The notes below the pieces were generated by a model. That model was not told where the DNA came from and ran no database searches. It worked only from the letters and a program-made list of their open reading frames with translations. Below are positions 1 through 7,092 of a stretch of 64,000 bases of DNA, piece by piece. Position 1 is the first letter of the stretch, and each line of letters opens with the position of its first letter. Made by a program: the position numbers and the translations under genes. Origin of the DNA: Burkholderiales bacterium (lineage in GTDB: Bacteria; Pseudomonadota; Gammaproteobacteria; Burkholderiales; SG8-39); NCBI GenBank assembly GCA_014860445.1, contig JACZJT010000032.1, forward strand, positions 1 through 64,000, given 5' to 3'.

Positions 1-1
1 G

Positions 2-355
2 ATCCAGCTTCCCCCGCCCGAGGCTTTCAAGGATGCAGGGAGCTATGCCGCCACCAAGGCGCACGAGCTGACCCACTGGACAGCGCACCCGCGCCGCTGC
101 GATCGTGTTCTAGGCAAACGTTTTGGTGATCATGCCTACGCCGCCGAGGAATTGATTGCCGAACTCGGAGCCGCTTTCCTTTGCGCTGATCTCGGAATCA
201 CGCCCGAACCACGCGAGGATCATGCCGCCTATCTGGCTAACTGGCTGAAAGTCTTGCGCGAGGATAAGCGCGCGATCTTCACCGCCGCCGCCCACGCGCA
301 GCGCGCCCTTGATTACTTGCACGGCTTGCAGAAGGAAGAAGCTATTGCGGCATAA
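2..355 (+). CDS. ArdC-like anti-restriction protein, C-terminal part (truncated by window start)
   Basis: The frame is open from base 2 to the stop at 355, so this is the last ~117 residues of a longer protein. It shows the zincin signature HELTHW followed, about 30 residues later, by an EEL(I)AELGA helix supplying the third metal ligand, as in the C-terminal metallopeptidase domain of ArdC/DUF1738 proteins. ArdC proteins bind ssDNA with their N-terminal domain and protect incoming plasmid or ICE DNA from host restriction. That fits the relaxase and coupling protein further on. The N-terminal ssDNA-binding domain is outside the window. A hairpin terminator follows the stop codon. Confidence 0.85.
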   Translation: MQLPPPEAFKDAGSYAATKAHELTHWTAHPRRCDRVLGKRFGDHAYAAEELIAELGAAFLCADLGITPEPREDHAAYLANWLKVLREDKRAIFTAAAHAQRALDYLHGLQKEEAIAA

Positions 356-416
356 AAGAGCAGGAGACGCGGGAGGCCGGAGGGCCTTCCGCTTTCGTGT
401 TCTGCGATGCCTGAAA

Positions 417-446
417 AAACGCGCGCCGCTTGCGCGGCGCGCGTTT
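417..446. terminator. Bidirectional Rho-independent terminator between convergent genes
   Basis: A perfect 13-bp inverted repeat (417-429 and 434-446) with a 4-base loop TTGC. On the minus strand it starts two bases after the stop of the small gene at 449-650 and runs into a T-tract (the A-run at 414-419 on the plus strand). On the plus strand it follows the ArdC-like gene by about 60 bases and ends in TTT. Confidence 0.8.
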
Positions 447-448
447 GA

Positions 449-650
449 CTACTTGTCCCGAAGGCCTTTACGGACGGCATTGATCGGCGCGTCAACCGGA
501 AGCCCGAGGTTCTTCTTGATATTCCCGAGCTGCGCGTCCGCGCACGTTCTGAAATTCAGCATAATCCTTGCGGAGTTCGCCTGCCGTCGAGTCGGCGCGT
601 TCCCGCCTGAAAGTGCCTTTAGTCGTTCTCGTATGCTTTCCCAATGGCAT
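449..650 (-). pseudogene. Small basic plasmid-type protein, apparently frameshifted
   Basis: A very good ribosome-binding site (AAAGGAGG) precedes an ATG at 650 reading MPLGKHTRTTKGTFRRER. That frame closes at 492 after 52 residues. The +1 frame takes over near base 540 and reads a plausible tail (LGNIKKNLGLP, then INAVRKGLRDK), stopping at 449 directly before the terminator hairpin. The joined gene is 202 bp, one base more than a whole number of codons. The switch lies in a GCGCG-type run (GTGCGCGGACGCG), where loss of a GC dinucleotide would explain it. Function unknown; it resembles small basic proteins of conjugative elements. A sequencing error or programmed frameshift is also possible. 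Confidence 0.5.
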
Positions 651-979
651 GATTTGCCTCCTTTCGCGATTGTTGTCTGACCTAATCACATCTTACACCT
701 CGAAGCTATATGAATGGCGCAGCGCGCCCCAGATTGCCTGCACGGCGCCCAGATCACGGAAAGCCATCGCCGCCTGAAGGGCAGCACCGCCGGGAGTTAA
801 GGTCTGTCTGTGGCTTTGACTCCTTGCGGGGGTTGTTTCTCATCCTTCACCCGATCGCACGGCGCGCCCGCCGTTCAATGGCCTGCCCGCTCCAAGTTTC
901 CGTGTTGACCATGAGCCGCGGGCTTGTTCGCCGTGCTCTGTGCTCGCTTGTCGAAAACAACTAGCAAGGAGCTTGAAAA
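651..979. other. Non-coding stretch upstream of two divergent small genes
   Basis: No reading frame here has a convincing start, ribosome site or protein-like composition. The part next to 650 must hold the promoter of the minus-strand small gene, and the part ending at 979 the leader of the gene at 980, which has an AAGGAG-type site a few bases before its ATG. No repeat was recognised. Confidence 0.4.
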
Positions 980-1186
980 ATGACACAGACAGAAAAACAC
1001 ACACCGGCGTATGCAGCCTACTTCGTTCCCGATCGGGAAAACCCTTTCTGGACGCGCATAGGTGCGGCCTGGAAGCACAAGGACGGCGACGGCTTCACGC
1101 TGCAGCTCGACCTTATGCCAGCCTCAGCAGGGCGCATCGTCCTGCGAGCCGCTGGAGCGAAACCCGAACCGGAGGCGGGCGCGTAA
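980..1186 (+). CDS. Small conserved hypothetical protein of the island
   Basis: A 68-residue protein starting at an ATG preceded by AAGGAG. It reads like the small single-domain proteins found beside ArdC on conjugative elements: an aromatic-rich N-terminal part (AYFVPDRENPFW, then IGAAWKHKDGDGF) and a predicted beta-strand segment (TLQLDLMPASAGRIVLR). No catalytic motif, signal peptide or membrane segment is visible. It precedes another small gene by 31 bases and is probably cotranscribed with it. Function not recognised. Confidence 0.6.
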   Translation: MTQTEKHTPAYAAYFVPDRENPFWTRIGAAWKHKDGDGFTLQLDLMPASAGRIVLRAAGAKPEPEAGA

Positions 1187-1217
1187 GCGCCCCCTCTTTT
1201 CGCACGGAGGCGAACAC

Positions 1218-1532
1218 ATGCAGCACGAACAATACGAAACACATCGCGCCGAATGGCAGGGTATCGCCCTTGAAATCCGCTATTGCCCGAGCTGGTCCGG
1301 GAGCTATGAGGAAATTTACGGCTATCCGCTGGCGCATCTGGAGATCGAGAGCGCGAACCGGGAGCCGCTGCCCATCACGGAAACCGGGTATCTCTCCCAC
1401 TTCACGGGCAGCGAGCTGATCGCCGCGGAGGGCGGTCCCGTGGCCTATGCCGTTGCGTGGCTTGACTACGAAGCGGATTCAGCAGCGTGGAAGCGTCTTC
1501 AGGCTGAGCGGGAACAGCTTTCCCTTTTCTGA
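1218..1532 (+). CDS. Conserved hypothetical protein, 104 aa
   Basis: The start at 1218 is chosen because ACGGAGG lies seven bases upstream and protein-like sequence begins there. The open frame extends further upstream but without a ribosome site and through the previous gene. The protein is rich in aromatic and acidic residues (GSYEEIYGYPLAHLEIES, then VAWLDYEADSAAW), with no Cys cluster, P-loop or membrane segment. It lies 31 bases after the 68-aa gene, suggesting one operon. Function not recognised; it looks like an island accessory protein. Confidence 0.6.
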   Translation: MQHEQYETHRAEWQGIALEIRYCPSWSGSYEEIYGYPLAHLEIESANREPLPITETGYLSHFTGSELIAAEGGPVAYAVAWLDYEADSAAWKRLQAEREQLSLF

Positions 1533-1645
1533 AATCACCCTTGACGGGCGGGGCAGGAAGAGGACATTTCCCTAACAAGCCCCGTTTTCTTGCTTGCTTT
1601 GCGCAAGCCTGCACGTTTTACTGGTAGAGAAGAAACGCCGCTTAT

Positions 1646-1683
1646 CGGGAGTCGTAAACTCCTTGTTGCATTTGCGACTCCCG
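1646..1683. promoter_or_regulatory. 9-bp inverted repeat in the leader of the 76-aa gene
   Basis: CGGGAGTCG (1646-1654) and its exact reverse complement CGACTCCCG (1675-1683) flank a 20-base loop, ending about 40 bases before the ATG at 1726. It could be a leader hairpin or an operator. No T-tract follows, so it is not a standard terminator. Confidence 0.4.
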
Positions 1684-1725
1684 GCCATCCCTGCGGCATG
1701 CATCAACACCAGTGCGGAGCCAACA

Positions 1726-1956
1726 ATGCAGACCTATGACGCTTTTTCAGTCGAAAAATACGAGTATCAGGGCAAGCCACGGCGCAAGTTTCACAAGATT
1801 GGCCGAATGATCCAGAATAAGGACGGTGAAGCCTTCTCCCTTTACATTCCGAATGGCATCGCCATTTCGGGGCACATCTTCATTGCCCCGGTCGGACAAA
1901 CGGAAGACCAGCTCTCAGTCCAGTATAAATGCGCGGCGGATCAGTACGGGATATAA
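1726..1956 (+). CDS. Small conserved hypothetical protein, 76 aa
   Basis: It starts at ATG 1726 (MQTYDAFSVEKYEYQGKPRR). The protein has a repeated beta-strand character (KFHKIGRMIQNKDGEAFSLY, then GHIFIAP), is about neutral and carries no known catalytic motif. Such short proteins with a GKxRRKFxKIG segment are common cargo on mobilizable elements. It lies about 40 bases upstream of the HEPN-motif gene and may share its transcript. Function not recognised. Confidence 0.6.
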   Translation: MQTYDAFSVEKYEYQGKPRRKFHKIGRMIQNKDGEAFSLYIPNGIAISGHIFIAPVGQTEDQLSVQYKCAADQYGI

Positions 1957-1995
1957 AGGAATTTATGGCGGTAGTCCGACAATAAGGGGACGGTG

Positions 1996-2727
1996 ATGAC
2001 TGATCGACAGGACGCGCTTCTCGCAAAACACGACGGCAGATATTTCTCAATTGGCAAGTTCAACACGGGATTGGCCATGCTGACCAAGGCTGAGAAACTC
2101 GGAAAGAAAGGACACGTTGATTTTGGATTGCCGTCTAGCCCCGCGTTATTCTTGAATCTTGCTCGGCGTTCTTATGTGAGAATCAAAGATAATGACCCGG
2201 CTGCCATGTTTTACAAGTGGCAGAATTCACACGTTCCAGTAAATAGTAGCTGCTTATTTGACTACTTCGAACTGTTTATATCTCATGTGGTTTTTTCCTT
2301 CTCGGCACTTGAAGCTTTCGCCAATGAAGCGATACCAAAAGAGTTTGAATACGAGAGAAATGAAGGAGATCAAATCAAAGTCATTGGAAAAGTCGAGATA
2401 GAGCGATCAGTCAACCTAGATGAAAAACTGCATGTCGTTTTGCCCCGCGCTCTTGACGTGAAAAGCCCGAAAGGCAGGAAGCCTTGGCAAAGGTACAAGC
2501 AACTCAAGACGATGCGTGACCGAATCATTCACCTGAAAACAATTGATCGCTCAGCGTCCGACTCGAACAGCGAAAGCGTTTGGGGCCTAATGCTAAGGTC
2601 TCATGGCGAACCATTTTGCGATTACGCTCATACATTAATGGGACATTACACGCCAACCAAAAATCGGCGATGGTTTCATGAATACCCATATAAAACAATC
2701 GAGCCTGATAGGCTTTTCTCAGAGTAA
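1996..2727 (+). CDS. HEPN-motif protein, possible RNase of an abortive-infection type
   Basis: A 243-residue protein. The ATG at 1996 directly follows an in-frame GTG at 1993; AGGGG lies upstream of both. Residues 100-113 (FSFSALEAFANEAI) match the first long helix of many HEPN proteins. Residues 174-179 (RDRIIH) form the Rx4H motif with the preferred polar residue after Arg, the catalytic signature of HEPN ribonucleases. The coding region is clearly poorer in GC than its neighbours and uses more AT-ending codons, suggesting separate acquisition. No partner antitoxin (MNT) is adjacent. The family is inferred from motif and helix pattern only; a defence or toxin role is plausible, not shown. 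Confidence 0.6.
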   Translation: MTDRQDALLAKHDGRYFSIGKFNTGLAMLTKAEKLGKKGHVDFGLPSSPALFLNLARRSYVRIKDNDPAAMFYKWQNSHVPVNSSCLFDYFELFISHVVFSFSALEAFANEAIPKEFEYERNEGDQIKVIGKVEIERSVNLDEKLHVVLPRALDVKSPKGRKPWQRYKQLKTMRDRIIHLKTIDRSASDSNSESVWGLMLRSHGEPFCDYAHTLMGHYTPTKNRRWFHEYPYKTIEPDRLFSE

Positions 2728-3133
2728 GACCTTTGCATGTTTTAACAGCAGTTCCCTTGCCGCACGGCTGGGGTCGCGCCACATGTCCCCGTGGCACGCC
2801 CCCAGCTATTCCCCGCCCAAAATCTTTTCCCGCAAGTTCGAAACCACGCGCAACGCGCGCGCCAGGTTCCCTGTCACTTGGTTGCTGAACCCCGTTACGG
2901 ACTTGAAAACCTGACCATCCGAAACGCAGCCGCCCGAAAGCGGCTTGCCTGCTCACTTTCTTTCGCCCCTCATCGTTCCGTGAAGGGGACGAAAGCGTGA
3001 GCAGCAAAAGCAAGCCGCCAAAGCCGGGCGGCTAAAGCATTTCCACTTCAAGAATCCCCCTCCCGTCCCCCCAGGGGAGGCGAAGAGAACTCCACATGAG
3101 CAGCAGTTTTTAAACAGCGCATAGGAGGCGCAA
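2728..3133. repeat. Non-coding stretch with two large inverted repeats
   Basis: About 400 bases without a credible gene. It holds an imperfect inverted repeat at 2769-2804 (12 of 14 positions pair) and a much larger interrupted one spanning 2930-3031. Paired blocks of the larger repeat are CCGCCCG/CGGGCGG (2930-2936 with 3025-3031), GCGGCTTGC/GCAAGCCGC (2940-2948 with 3010-3018), GCTCAC/GTGAGC, CTTTCG/CGAAAG and CCCT/AGGG around a loop near 2970-2983. Single-strand origin, structured RNA or a transfer-related site are all possible. Confidence 0.6.
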
Positions 3134-3766
3134 ATGTTGCTCAGCAATCATGTAGTAAATGCATCCAGTCTTGAACTGCTCTCGGCTGTTCTCGGCAACC
3201 GGAAGACGGCGGAAACGATGCTCCGCCATGCGAAGGGCTCTTTATTCGCTCTGTTGCATCAGGCCCCGCAGGAAAACGCGGACCTGTTTTGTTCAGAAGG
3301 CAAGGGAGCCTATGCAGGCGATCCCTTTGTTAAATTGCAGGCCGCGCGCGAACTCGCAGCCCGCGCCATAGCAGAGGAGCTTGGGCACCGGGACGCGCTC
3401 AGCAGTCCCGCCGCCGTCCGCGATCTTCTCAAGCACCGCATGGCAGGACTTCAGCACGAGGTTTTTGTGGTGCTGTTGCTGGACGCGCAGAACCGGGTTA
3501 TTGCGTTCGAGGAACTATTCCGGGGAACGTTAACGCAGACAAGCGTTTATCCGCGCGAAGTGGTCAAGGCCGCTCTTAGGGCCAACGCCGCCGCCGTGAT
3601 CTTCGCCCATAACCATCCCTCAGGCGTAGCGGAACCAAGCCACGCCGATCAGGTGCTGACGCAGGCGTTGAAACAGGCCCTCGCGCTCGTTGATGTCAAA
3701 ACGCTGGATCATTTCATCGTAGCCGGCACGAGCACACTTTCATTTGCCGAGAGAGGATTGCTGTAA
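3134..3766 (+). CDS. radC: RadC-family JAB1/MPN domain protein
   Basis: A 210-residue RadC/DUF2466 protein. It has the metalloprotease-like motif [14 protein letters not shown] (H-x-H-P-S-G with the downstream Ser and Asp) of the JAB1/MPN fold near residues 156-170. It starts at ATG 3134 with AGGAGG nine bases upstream. RadC copies of this length are frequent on plasmids and ICEs and are separate from the chromosomal gene; despite the name, a repair role is not established. Here it stands alone between a large inverted repeat and a convergent small gene, with a hairpin after its stop. Confidence 0.85.
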   Translation: MLLSNHVVNASSLELLSAVLGNRKTAETMLRHAKGSLFALLHQAPQENADLFCSEGKGAYAGDPFVKLQAARELAARAIAEELGHRDALSSPAAVRDLLKHRMAGLQHEVFVVLLLDAQNRVIAFEELFRGTLTQTSVYPREVVKAALRANAAAVIFAHNHPSGVAEPSHADQVLTQALKQALALVDVKTLDHFIVAGTSTLSFAERGLL

Positions 3767-3775
3767 AGAAATTTC

Positions 3776-3799
3776 GCGAAGGGGCTCCCGCCCCTTCGC
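3776..3799. terminator. Hairpin between convergent radC-like gene and small basic gene
   Basis: A perfect 10-bp inverted repeat, GCGAAGGGGC (3776-3785) and GCCCCTTCGC (3790-3799), with loop TCCC, in the 59-base gap between two convergent genes. There is no clear T-run, so termination may be weak. Confidence 0.5.
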
Positions 3800-3825
3800 C
3801 TTCCCCGAGCGGGACAGGCAACCTC

Positions 3826-4035
3826 TTACGAGCCCGCCGGCTTTTTAGCAGACTTGCGGCCTGGCCGGCCTTTGCCCTTTACCGCGACGGTCATTCCCGC
3901 CTGCGCGGCTAGTTTGCGGATTTGATCGAGGGCGGCTTTCTTCTTTTCCTGTTCGCGTTTGTTCAGCAGCGCTTGCGCATCGGCAATCAGGGTCTTTAAC
4001 TGTTCCTCGGACATTTTGTCGAGCTGGTCTTTCAT
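3826..4035 (-). CDS. Small coiled-coil basic protein, H-NS-like N-terminal region
   Basis: A 69-residue protein. Residues 1-45 are a charged helix typical of the oligomerisation part of H-NS-family proteins (MSEEQLKTLIADAQALLNKR). The tail is strongly basic (KGKGRPGRKSAKKP) with a GRP-like AT-hook character. The usual H-NS DNA-binding sequence (Y..P..x..W.G.G..P.W) is absent, so this is a shortened or different protein. It could be a nucleoid or silencing factor of the island. It is convergent with the radC-like gene and separated from the zinc-ribbon gene behind it by 48 bases. Confidence 0.55.
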   Translation of the reverse strand: MKDQLDKMSEEQLKTLIADAQALLNKREQEKKKAALDQIRKLAAQAGMTVAVKGKGRPGRKSAKKPAGS

Positions 4036-4083
4036 GGATACCCCCTATTTTCCGTATAGAAGCCCGTACATGAGGTCTTTGAA

Positions 4084-4662
4084 CTAGCCCTTCGGTTTAT
4101 CTAGAGCGGGATTGGAACCGCCAGGAAGCGAAGGGCGGGGCGCGGAGCCCCCTAATAGGCCGGAGGGCTTGGCCTTCGCGCTCGACGAAGGCGCGTCAGC
4201 TCCGGTCAGCGACTTGAGAACTCCAAGCGAGCCGCTTTCTCCACAGCTATCGCGGCACCGGAAAAGACTCTGCCCCCCTTCTTCTCGTCTTCGTGCTCCG
4301 CATACGATCGTATTGCAACTCCCGCAGTGCACATACCCGCGTGTGTTTTGACACCACGGACATGTCCATTTGGAATTATCCACCTCACCGAGAGCGACTT
4401 CGAGCACGCGCGGCTTGGCTTTACCAAAGAGCGACCGCGGTTGTTCTTGTCCTGCAATCTTCACCGTTGAGGCGATGCGCCATTTTTCGCCTGTACCCAT
4501 GCGCTCAAACGTAACCGTGAAGCCTCTGTCGTGTTCGGCGCAGGCGCAGGCGATCGAAAAGCGCTCCGGCTTTCCCGTCGCCTGTCGGAATGCTTTGACT
4601 TTTTGCGCGAACTCCTCCTTGCGCGAAACCGGTTTTCCACTCTTGTCTTCGAGTTTCTTCAT
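4084..4662 (-). CDS. Zinc-ribbon protein translationally coupled to the J-domain gene
   Basis: About 192 residues. ATG 4662 overlaps the stop of the upstream J-domain gene as ATGA, with GAGG nine bases before it; an alternative ATG at 4671 would have its GAGG directly abutting. A central cysteine cluster (CPWC, then CGSC, then further Cys-x-Cys pairs) indicates two zinc knuckles, preceded by a beta-rich domain (FSIACACAEHDRGFTVTFER). The C-terminal tail is Gly/Pro/Ser-rich and probably disordered. The ribbon layout recalls the metal-binding tail of TerY-C-type proteins, but that is a weak likeness. Operon order coupling protein, J-domain protein, zinc-ribbon protein suggests a joint role in transfer. 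Confidence 0.6.
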   Translation of the reverse strand: MKKLEDKSGKPVSRKEEFAQKVKAFRQATGKPERFSIACACAEHDRGFTVTFERMGTGEKWRIASTVKIAGQEQPRSLFGKAKPRVLEVALGEVDNSKWTCPWCQNTRGYVHCGSCNTIVCGARRREEGGQSLFRCRDSCGESGSLGVLKSLTGADAPSSSAKAKPSGLLGGSAPRPSLPGGSNPALDKPKG

Positions 4663-5366
4663 GTCACCCATCCTCGCTTTTTTTCGATGAGCTTGCGCGC
4701 ATCGTTGATCTGGCCCGCCAGATATTCGCTGCCGCCTCGATCCGGGTGCGCCGCGTGAATGAACTGACGATATTTGGCCTTTAGATCCTGCTGAGTGAAG
4801 TTCCCGTTCTCGGGCAACCCAAACAATCGGCATGCTTCAATCAGAGGGTCAGGCGGATCGCGCGGCTTTTCAAATTCAGGACCGCCAAAATGCGGTTCCT
4901 GCCGTTCTTTGGGTCCCGGGCCTTGATCGCTATTAAACGCCGTCTTGAATTCCTTGAATGTCCTGTACTGATCCCGGTACTCTTCCTCCCAAAGACGCCG
5001 CAAGTCTTTTTGCTCATCCAGCCGCGCTTGCAGATCCCCCAGCAAGCCGGAAATCAGTGCCTTTATTTCCCAGTACGCCCATAGAAACGGCCTGAACAAT
5101 AGTTGCAGCACAAACATCACGCCCCAGCCAATCGCCCGCAACCCGGCAATGATTCCGCTGGATAGCAGCGAAGAAAACCAATGGATAAATTGGATCGCCC
5201 ACCGCATGAGCTGATCAACGATCATAAGAATGGCGCGGCCAATCGCGGCCAAGAGCATGTAGCCGGCAAAAAGCGCGGCGGCCACGACCGGCAGTTCTAT
5301 CCACCAGTCCTGTGCCCAGAACCACGATAAGACGGCGTTTAGCATATTGCGGAACGGCGATAGCAA
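4659..5366 (-). CDS. Membrane-anchored J-domain (DnaJ-like) protein
   Basis: A 235-residue protein. The N-terminal half has two to three hydrophobic segments (about residues 24-50, 62-76 and 79-97). A charged linker with coiled-coil character (residues 105-150) and a Pro/Glu-rich stretch follow. The C-terminal ~60 residues are a J-domain with the invariant HPD (HAAHPDRGGSE). J-domains stimulate the Hsp70 DnaK, so the protein could recruit the host chaperone to the membrane. It lies 19 bases after the VirD4-type gene and overlaps the zinc-ribbon gene. Not a housekeeping DnaJ: no Gly/Phe region and no zinc-finger domain. Confidence 0.8.
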   Translation of the reverse strand: MLSPFRNMLNAVLSWFWAQDWWIELPVVAAALFAGYMLLAAIGRAILMIVDQLMRWAIQFIHWFSSLLSSGIIAGLRAIGWGVMFVLQLLFRPFLWAYWEIKALISGLLGDLQARLDEQKDLRRLWEEEYRDQYRTFKEFKTAFNSDQGPGPKERQEPHFGGPEFEKPRDPPDPLIEACRLFGLPENGNFTQQDLKAKYRQFIHAAHPDRGGSEYLAGQINDARKLIEKKRGWVT

Positions 5367-5385
5367 GACATGGGAAAAAGCCTAT

Positions 5386-7092
5386 TCAATCGGCCTCGAC
5401 GTTAAACCGCCATACCATCGAAGGACACTGGCCGCCGACGGTATAGCTCCGCGCCCCGTGCAGACCAACGTAATCGCACGCATGTTCGCCGTCCACAAAT
5501 CGCGAACCCGTATTGATGGCGGGACGTGTGAATACCAGAACCGCGGCCAGGTATAGGCACATTGCCGTCAGGCCCGGCGCCAGCGCCCACGCCCCGATCT
5601 TTACAGCAGCGCCGGACAAGGCACGCCATGGCGTTGAGGGCGGCAGCCGTGGCGTATTGCCGTGATAAGGATTGTTATAGAACTGATCCCGGAGCGAAGG
5701 ACGCTCCCAATAGGACCGGGTTTCAAGAAGCATCGGCGCGGCGCTTCCGATAATGGCGACCTGTTTGCCCTCCAACTTCATTACTTCCTCGGGCGTAATC
5801 AAACGGCGGCGGCCATGGCTCTTCGTTCGCCGCCCGTTTTCCCCTTCGCTCACCGTTTCAACCGTGGCGTCGCCGCACAACTTCGAAATATATTCGCCAG
5901 TGTCGTTATCCCACGCCCCGAAGAACTGCTTTAGTTCCGCGTTGCTGATAAAGCCCTCCCAGCCCGCTCCGTATAAGTCCCGGATCTGGCCGATGCTCTG
6001 AAAGATCGGCCAGAGCCACACGCGATATTTGCGCAGTGTGGCAAGGCCGTTGGAAACACGGCTCACCCGGCCGAGGGACGCGAATTCATCGAGAACAAAA
6101 AGTACACGATGCCGCGCCAGCGGCGGCCGTTGCATGGTTACGAGCATCACGCCCAGGATCAGACGTGTGAGGCCGGAATGTGTCCCGGCATGCTCCAGCG
6201 GCATTACAAACGATACGACACATCCCTTGTGTCCCTTCACGTCTGAAAGATTCGCATCCGACCGGGAGAGAAAGCGGCGGACAATGGGATCGTCGAGGAA
6301 ATTCGTGTCCTGCTTCATGGTCGAAAGAATCGCCGAGAATTCCTCCGGCGCCTGGTCTTGCCGGCGTTCGAGCTGCGCCGCCTCCCGGCTGATGACGCCA
6401 TCCCCGGCGGGGTTGTCTTTCATCTCGGAAAGTAAATCGCCCCATCGCTCGCTTTCGAGGGAAATATATTCGCGCACCGCAAGCAGGTTCCGGCGCGCAA
6501 CCGGCTCCGCCGTTACGATGTGCATCAAGAGCGCCTTGATCCCGCTTTGCGCCTCGTCCTTGAAGTAGGCCGAGGAGCCGCCTTCCTTGCCTGTTCGCGC
6601 AATGATCATTTCGGCGAGCAGGTCCGCATCGCTTACAAATGTCTCTGAATCGGGATTTAATAGATCAAGGGGGTTGACGCTGTGCGAGGGCAGGTCCCAC
6701 GGCTTTGCCGTGTGCATGCCCCAAGGATTGAGGCAGTAGAAATTGAGCCCTTTCTTGCGCCAGGTCTTTACGCCAACTGCCGTGTTTTCGCCGCCGAAAT
6801 CGCAGACGAAAAGATGGTCGTAGCGCAGCAGATTCGGGATGATGGCGGTCGCGCCCTTGCCTACGCCTGTAGGCGCGATCGTTAGTACATGGCCGTTCCC
6901 CCGGTAATAAATGGCGGAAAGCCCATACCAGTCGCCGACGAGGAGGCCGCCCGGCCGAAACAGGCCTTTGCGGTAGACTTTCCACAACGAGGCCCATGCG
7001 GCGGTGCCATATGTCTTGAGGGGCCGCTTGAAGCGCCATGCCAGCACGTACCAGACGGCGATAACGCCGCCAACCCACAGCAACGCTTCCAT
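5386..7092 (-). CDS. virD4: VirD4/TraG-type conjugative coupling protein (T4CP)
   Basis: A 568-residue P-loop ATPase that brings relaxase-bound DNA to a type IV secretion channel. Walker A is APTGVGKG (residues 73-80) and Walker B is VLFVLDEFASLG (about residue 335). One N-terminal membrane helix (residues 3-18) is short compared with the usual two. Unusually, a further hydrophobic segment lies near residues 505-530, followed by a ~45-residue tail with two Cys that would face the periplasm. The gene is transcribed away from the mob genes, with the candidate oriT between them. No VirB channel genes are visible, so transfer probably uses another element's channel. Confidence 0.92.
   Translation of the reverse strand: MEALLWVGGVIAVWYVLAWRFKRPLKTYGTAAWASLWKVYRKGLFRPGGLLVGDWYGLSAIYYRGNGHVLTIAPTGVGKGATAIIPNLLRYDHLFVCDFGGENTAVGVKTWRKKGLNFYCLNPWGMHTAKPWDLPSHSVNPLDLLNPDSETFVSDADLLAEMIIARTGKEGGSSAYFKDEAQSGIKALLMHIVTAEPVARRNLLAVREYISLESERWGDLLSEMKDNPAGDGVISREAAQLERRQDQAPEEFSAILSTMKQDTNFLDDPIVRRFLSRSDANLSDVKGHKGCVVSFVMPLEHAGTHSGLTRLILGVMLVTMQRPPLARHRVLFVLDEFASLGRVSRVSNGLATLRKYRVWLWPIFQSIGQIRDLYGAGWEGFISNAELKQFFGAWDNDTGEYISKLCGDATVETVSEGENGRRTKSHGRRRLITPEEVMKLEGKQVAIIGSAAPMLLETRSYWERPSLRDQFYNNPYHGNTPRLPPSTPWRALSGAAVKIGAWALAPGLTAMCLYLAAVLVFTRPAINTGSRFVDGEHACDYVGLHGARSYTVGGQCPSMVWRFNVEAD

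Noticed and set aside
3134-3766. Chromosomal DNA repair gene radC
   Set aside because: It lies inside the island among mobility genes; mobile elements carry their own RadC-family copies, so a repair role is not claimed.
4659-5366. Housekeeping DnaJ chaperone
   Set aside because: J-domain is at the C-terminus behind membrane helices; no Gly/Phe or zinc-finger region, and dnaK/grpE are absent.
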